NCBI GenBank assembly: GCA_964007475.1 | Contig: OZ023275.1 | Coordinates: 15,851,829-15,915,828 of the forward strand | Source: Hybos culiciformis | Taxonomy: Eukaryota > Arthropoda > Insecta > Diptera > Hybotidae | Length of the DNA: 64,000 nucleotides | Direction of reading: 5' to 3' | In this document: piece after piece, positions 63,179 to 64,000 of the stretch | Layout of the letters: the number at the start of each line of letters is the position of its first letter | Numbering within the stretch: the stretch's first letter is position 1 | Notes under the pieces: generated by a model | Told to the model about the DNA's origin: nothing | Seen by the model: the letters and a program-made list of their open reading frames with translations, nothing else | The model's database searches: none | Program-made: the position numbers and the translations under genes

Positions 63179-64000
63179 GTAAGTAAATAAGGAGAAAAAA
63201 AAGTGAATTTATTTTATTTTTTCTAAAATATTAGTTATTTTACTTTTATATATATGATTTAGTATAAATTTTATTCAAATGTTTTTTTTTTTATATAGAA
63301 TATTGCTTTTCGTTGTTTTTTCATTAGTTCTTTTTTTCTTCTAAATAAATCCGTTTGCAATTTTTTAGAACCGAGAATCTTCTATCGAAGTAATATTTAG
63401 TTTATTTTTAAATTTTTGGTAAAATTTTGTGGATAGAAGTTTAAATTCTCTTGGTTATTTTCATTTCACTATTTGACTTCGTAAATACACTGTAGTAATC
63501 TCGATTAACCGTAAGTGTATCTTCTACAGTGTAGAATGTACATTATATATTTTTTTCTTATACATAACATAGAATAACATAGACAAATCTTTTACTTTGG
63601 AAAATTCTTTACCAATTTTAAATCACTTAAATCTTTTTGGATACAATTTAGTCAGAAATTTCCTATATGTTTAAAAAAAATTATTTGAACAGTCTACAGT
63701 CTATTAAACTTTATATTTAGAAAAATATAGAGATGATAAATATTTAAACTTTTAATGTAGTGCATATTAGGAAAATAACACTACTTTTCATCTTTTCTTT
63801 TTCTCATCTTTTCTATCCAAAATTTTTTACCAAAAAATTAATATCTATAATTTTTACTAGAAATATTAGTTTGATTTGATATCATTAAATTCCGCAATAG
63901 TCGAAAATTAGATATCCTTCTGTCAAGAAACCTTAAGAAAGTATGAAATAATAAAGTATATTTTCTTTCTTTATTCCTTAAATTAAGTGTTATATTACAC

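Larger units (their letters stand above)
57959..64000. other. IVS3-S4 intron, at least 6 kb, running off the window
   Basis: AT-rich and without a recognisable conventional exon. I searched for an IVS4 sensor (Arg every third residue) and found none, so the gene resumes beyond the window. Three microexon candidates (59339, 61030, 63176) and their long AG-free upstream zones lie here. Confidence 0.7.

Noticed and set aside
1..64000. tRNA, rRNA, CRISPR arrays, bacterial-type operons or a second protein gene
   Set aside because: None seen on reading both strands. The non-exonic DNA is AT-rich intron with repeats. This was done by eye, so small RNA genes could be missed.

Overview
The window is strongly AT-rich animal DNA with very long introns, GT-AG splice sites and many A/T homopolymers. 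It holds one recognisable gene, read left to right on the + strand: the pore-forming alpha1 subunit of a Cav2-type voltage-gated calcium channel, orthologous to Drosophila cacophony (cac). The exon peptides are close enough to the insect protein, as I remember it, to call an insect. I cannot name the order from sequence alone.

Layout: the first coding exon (1271) is followed by an 18.7 kb intron. Repeat I runs from 20117 to 27863, the I-II linker from 28485 to 35200, repeat II from 35200 to 43060, the II-III linker from 43060 to 43335, repeat III from 44027 to 47652, and repeat IV begins at 47719. The last clear exon (57875-57958) ends after IVS3. IVS4, the fourth pore loop, the C-terminal tail and the gene's 3' end lie beyond the right edge. 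Intron phases agree at every junction, giving about 1287 residues of one continuous open isoform.

The gene is built for alternative splicing. Three pairs of alternative exons are visible: IS4 (20976-21076 / 24312-24436), the Cav-beta-binding AID of the I-II linker (28485-28600 / 31405-31520) and IVS1-S2/IVS2 (52483-52593 / 56545-56655). The first two pairs have lengths not divisible by three, so using both or neither breaks the frame. The IVS2 pair (111 nt each) lacks that safeguard. Microexon candidates also occur in the I-II linker (21 nt), the IVS1-S2 loop (30 nt) and the IVS3-S4 loop.

The most unusual signal is in the IVS3-S4 intron (57959 to the window end). Three tiny candidate exons of 6, 21 and 3 nt all end GAT|GTAAGT. 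Each sits directly after a very long stretch with no AG dinucleotide (289, 178 and 313 nt), with its pyrimidine tracts lying far upstream. This is the position where vertebrate Cav2 channels carry the 6-nt NP/ET microexons.

The remaining DNA is intronic. It holds one complete non-autonomous hAT element with an 8-bp target-site duplication (9131-9830), a probable hAT terminal fragment (37861-37959), several fold-back MITE-like repeats, a 30-bp perfect palindrome, and a homopolymer-dense block (about 3.6-8.2 kb). No second gene, tRNA, rRNA or CRISPR was recognised.
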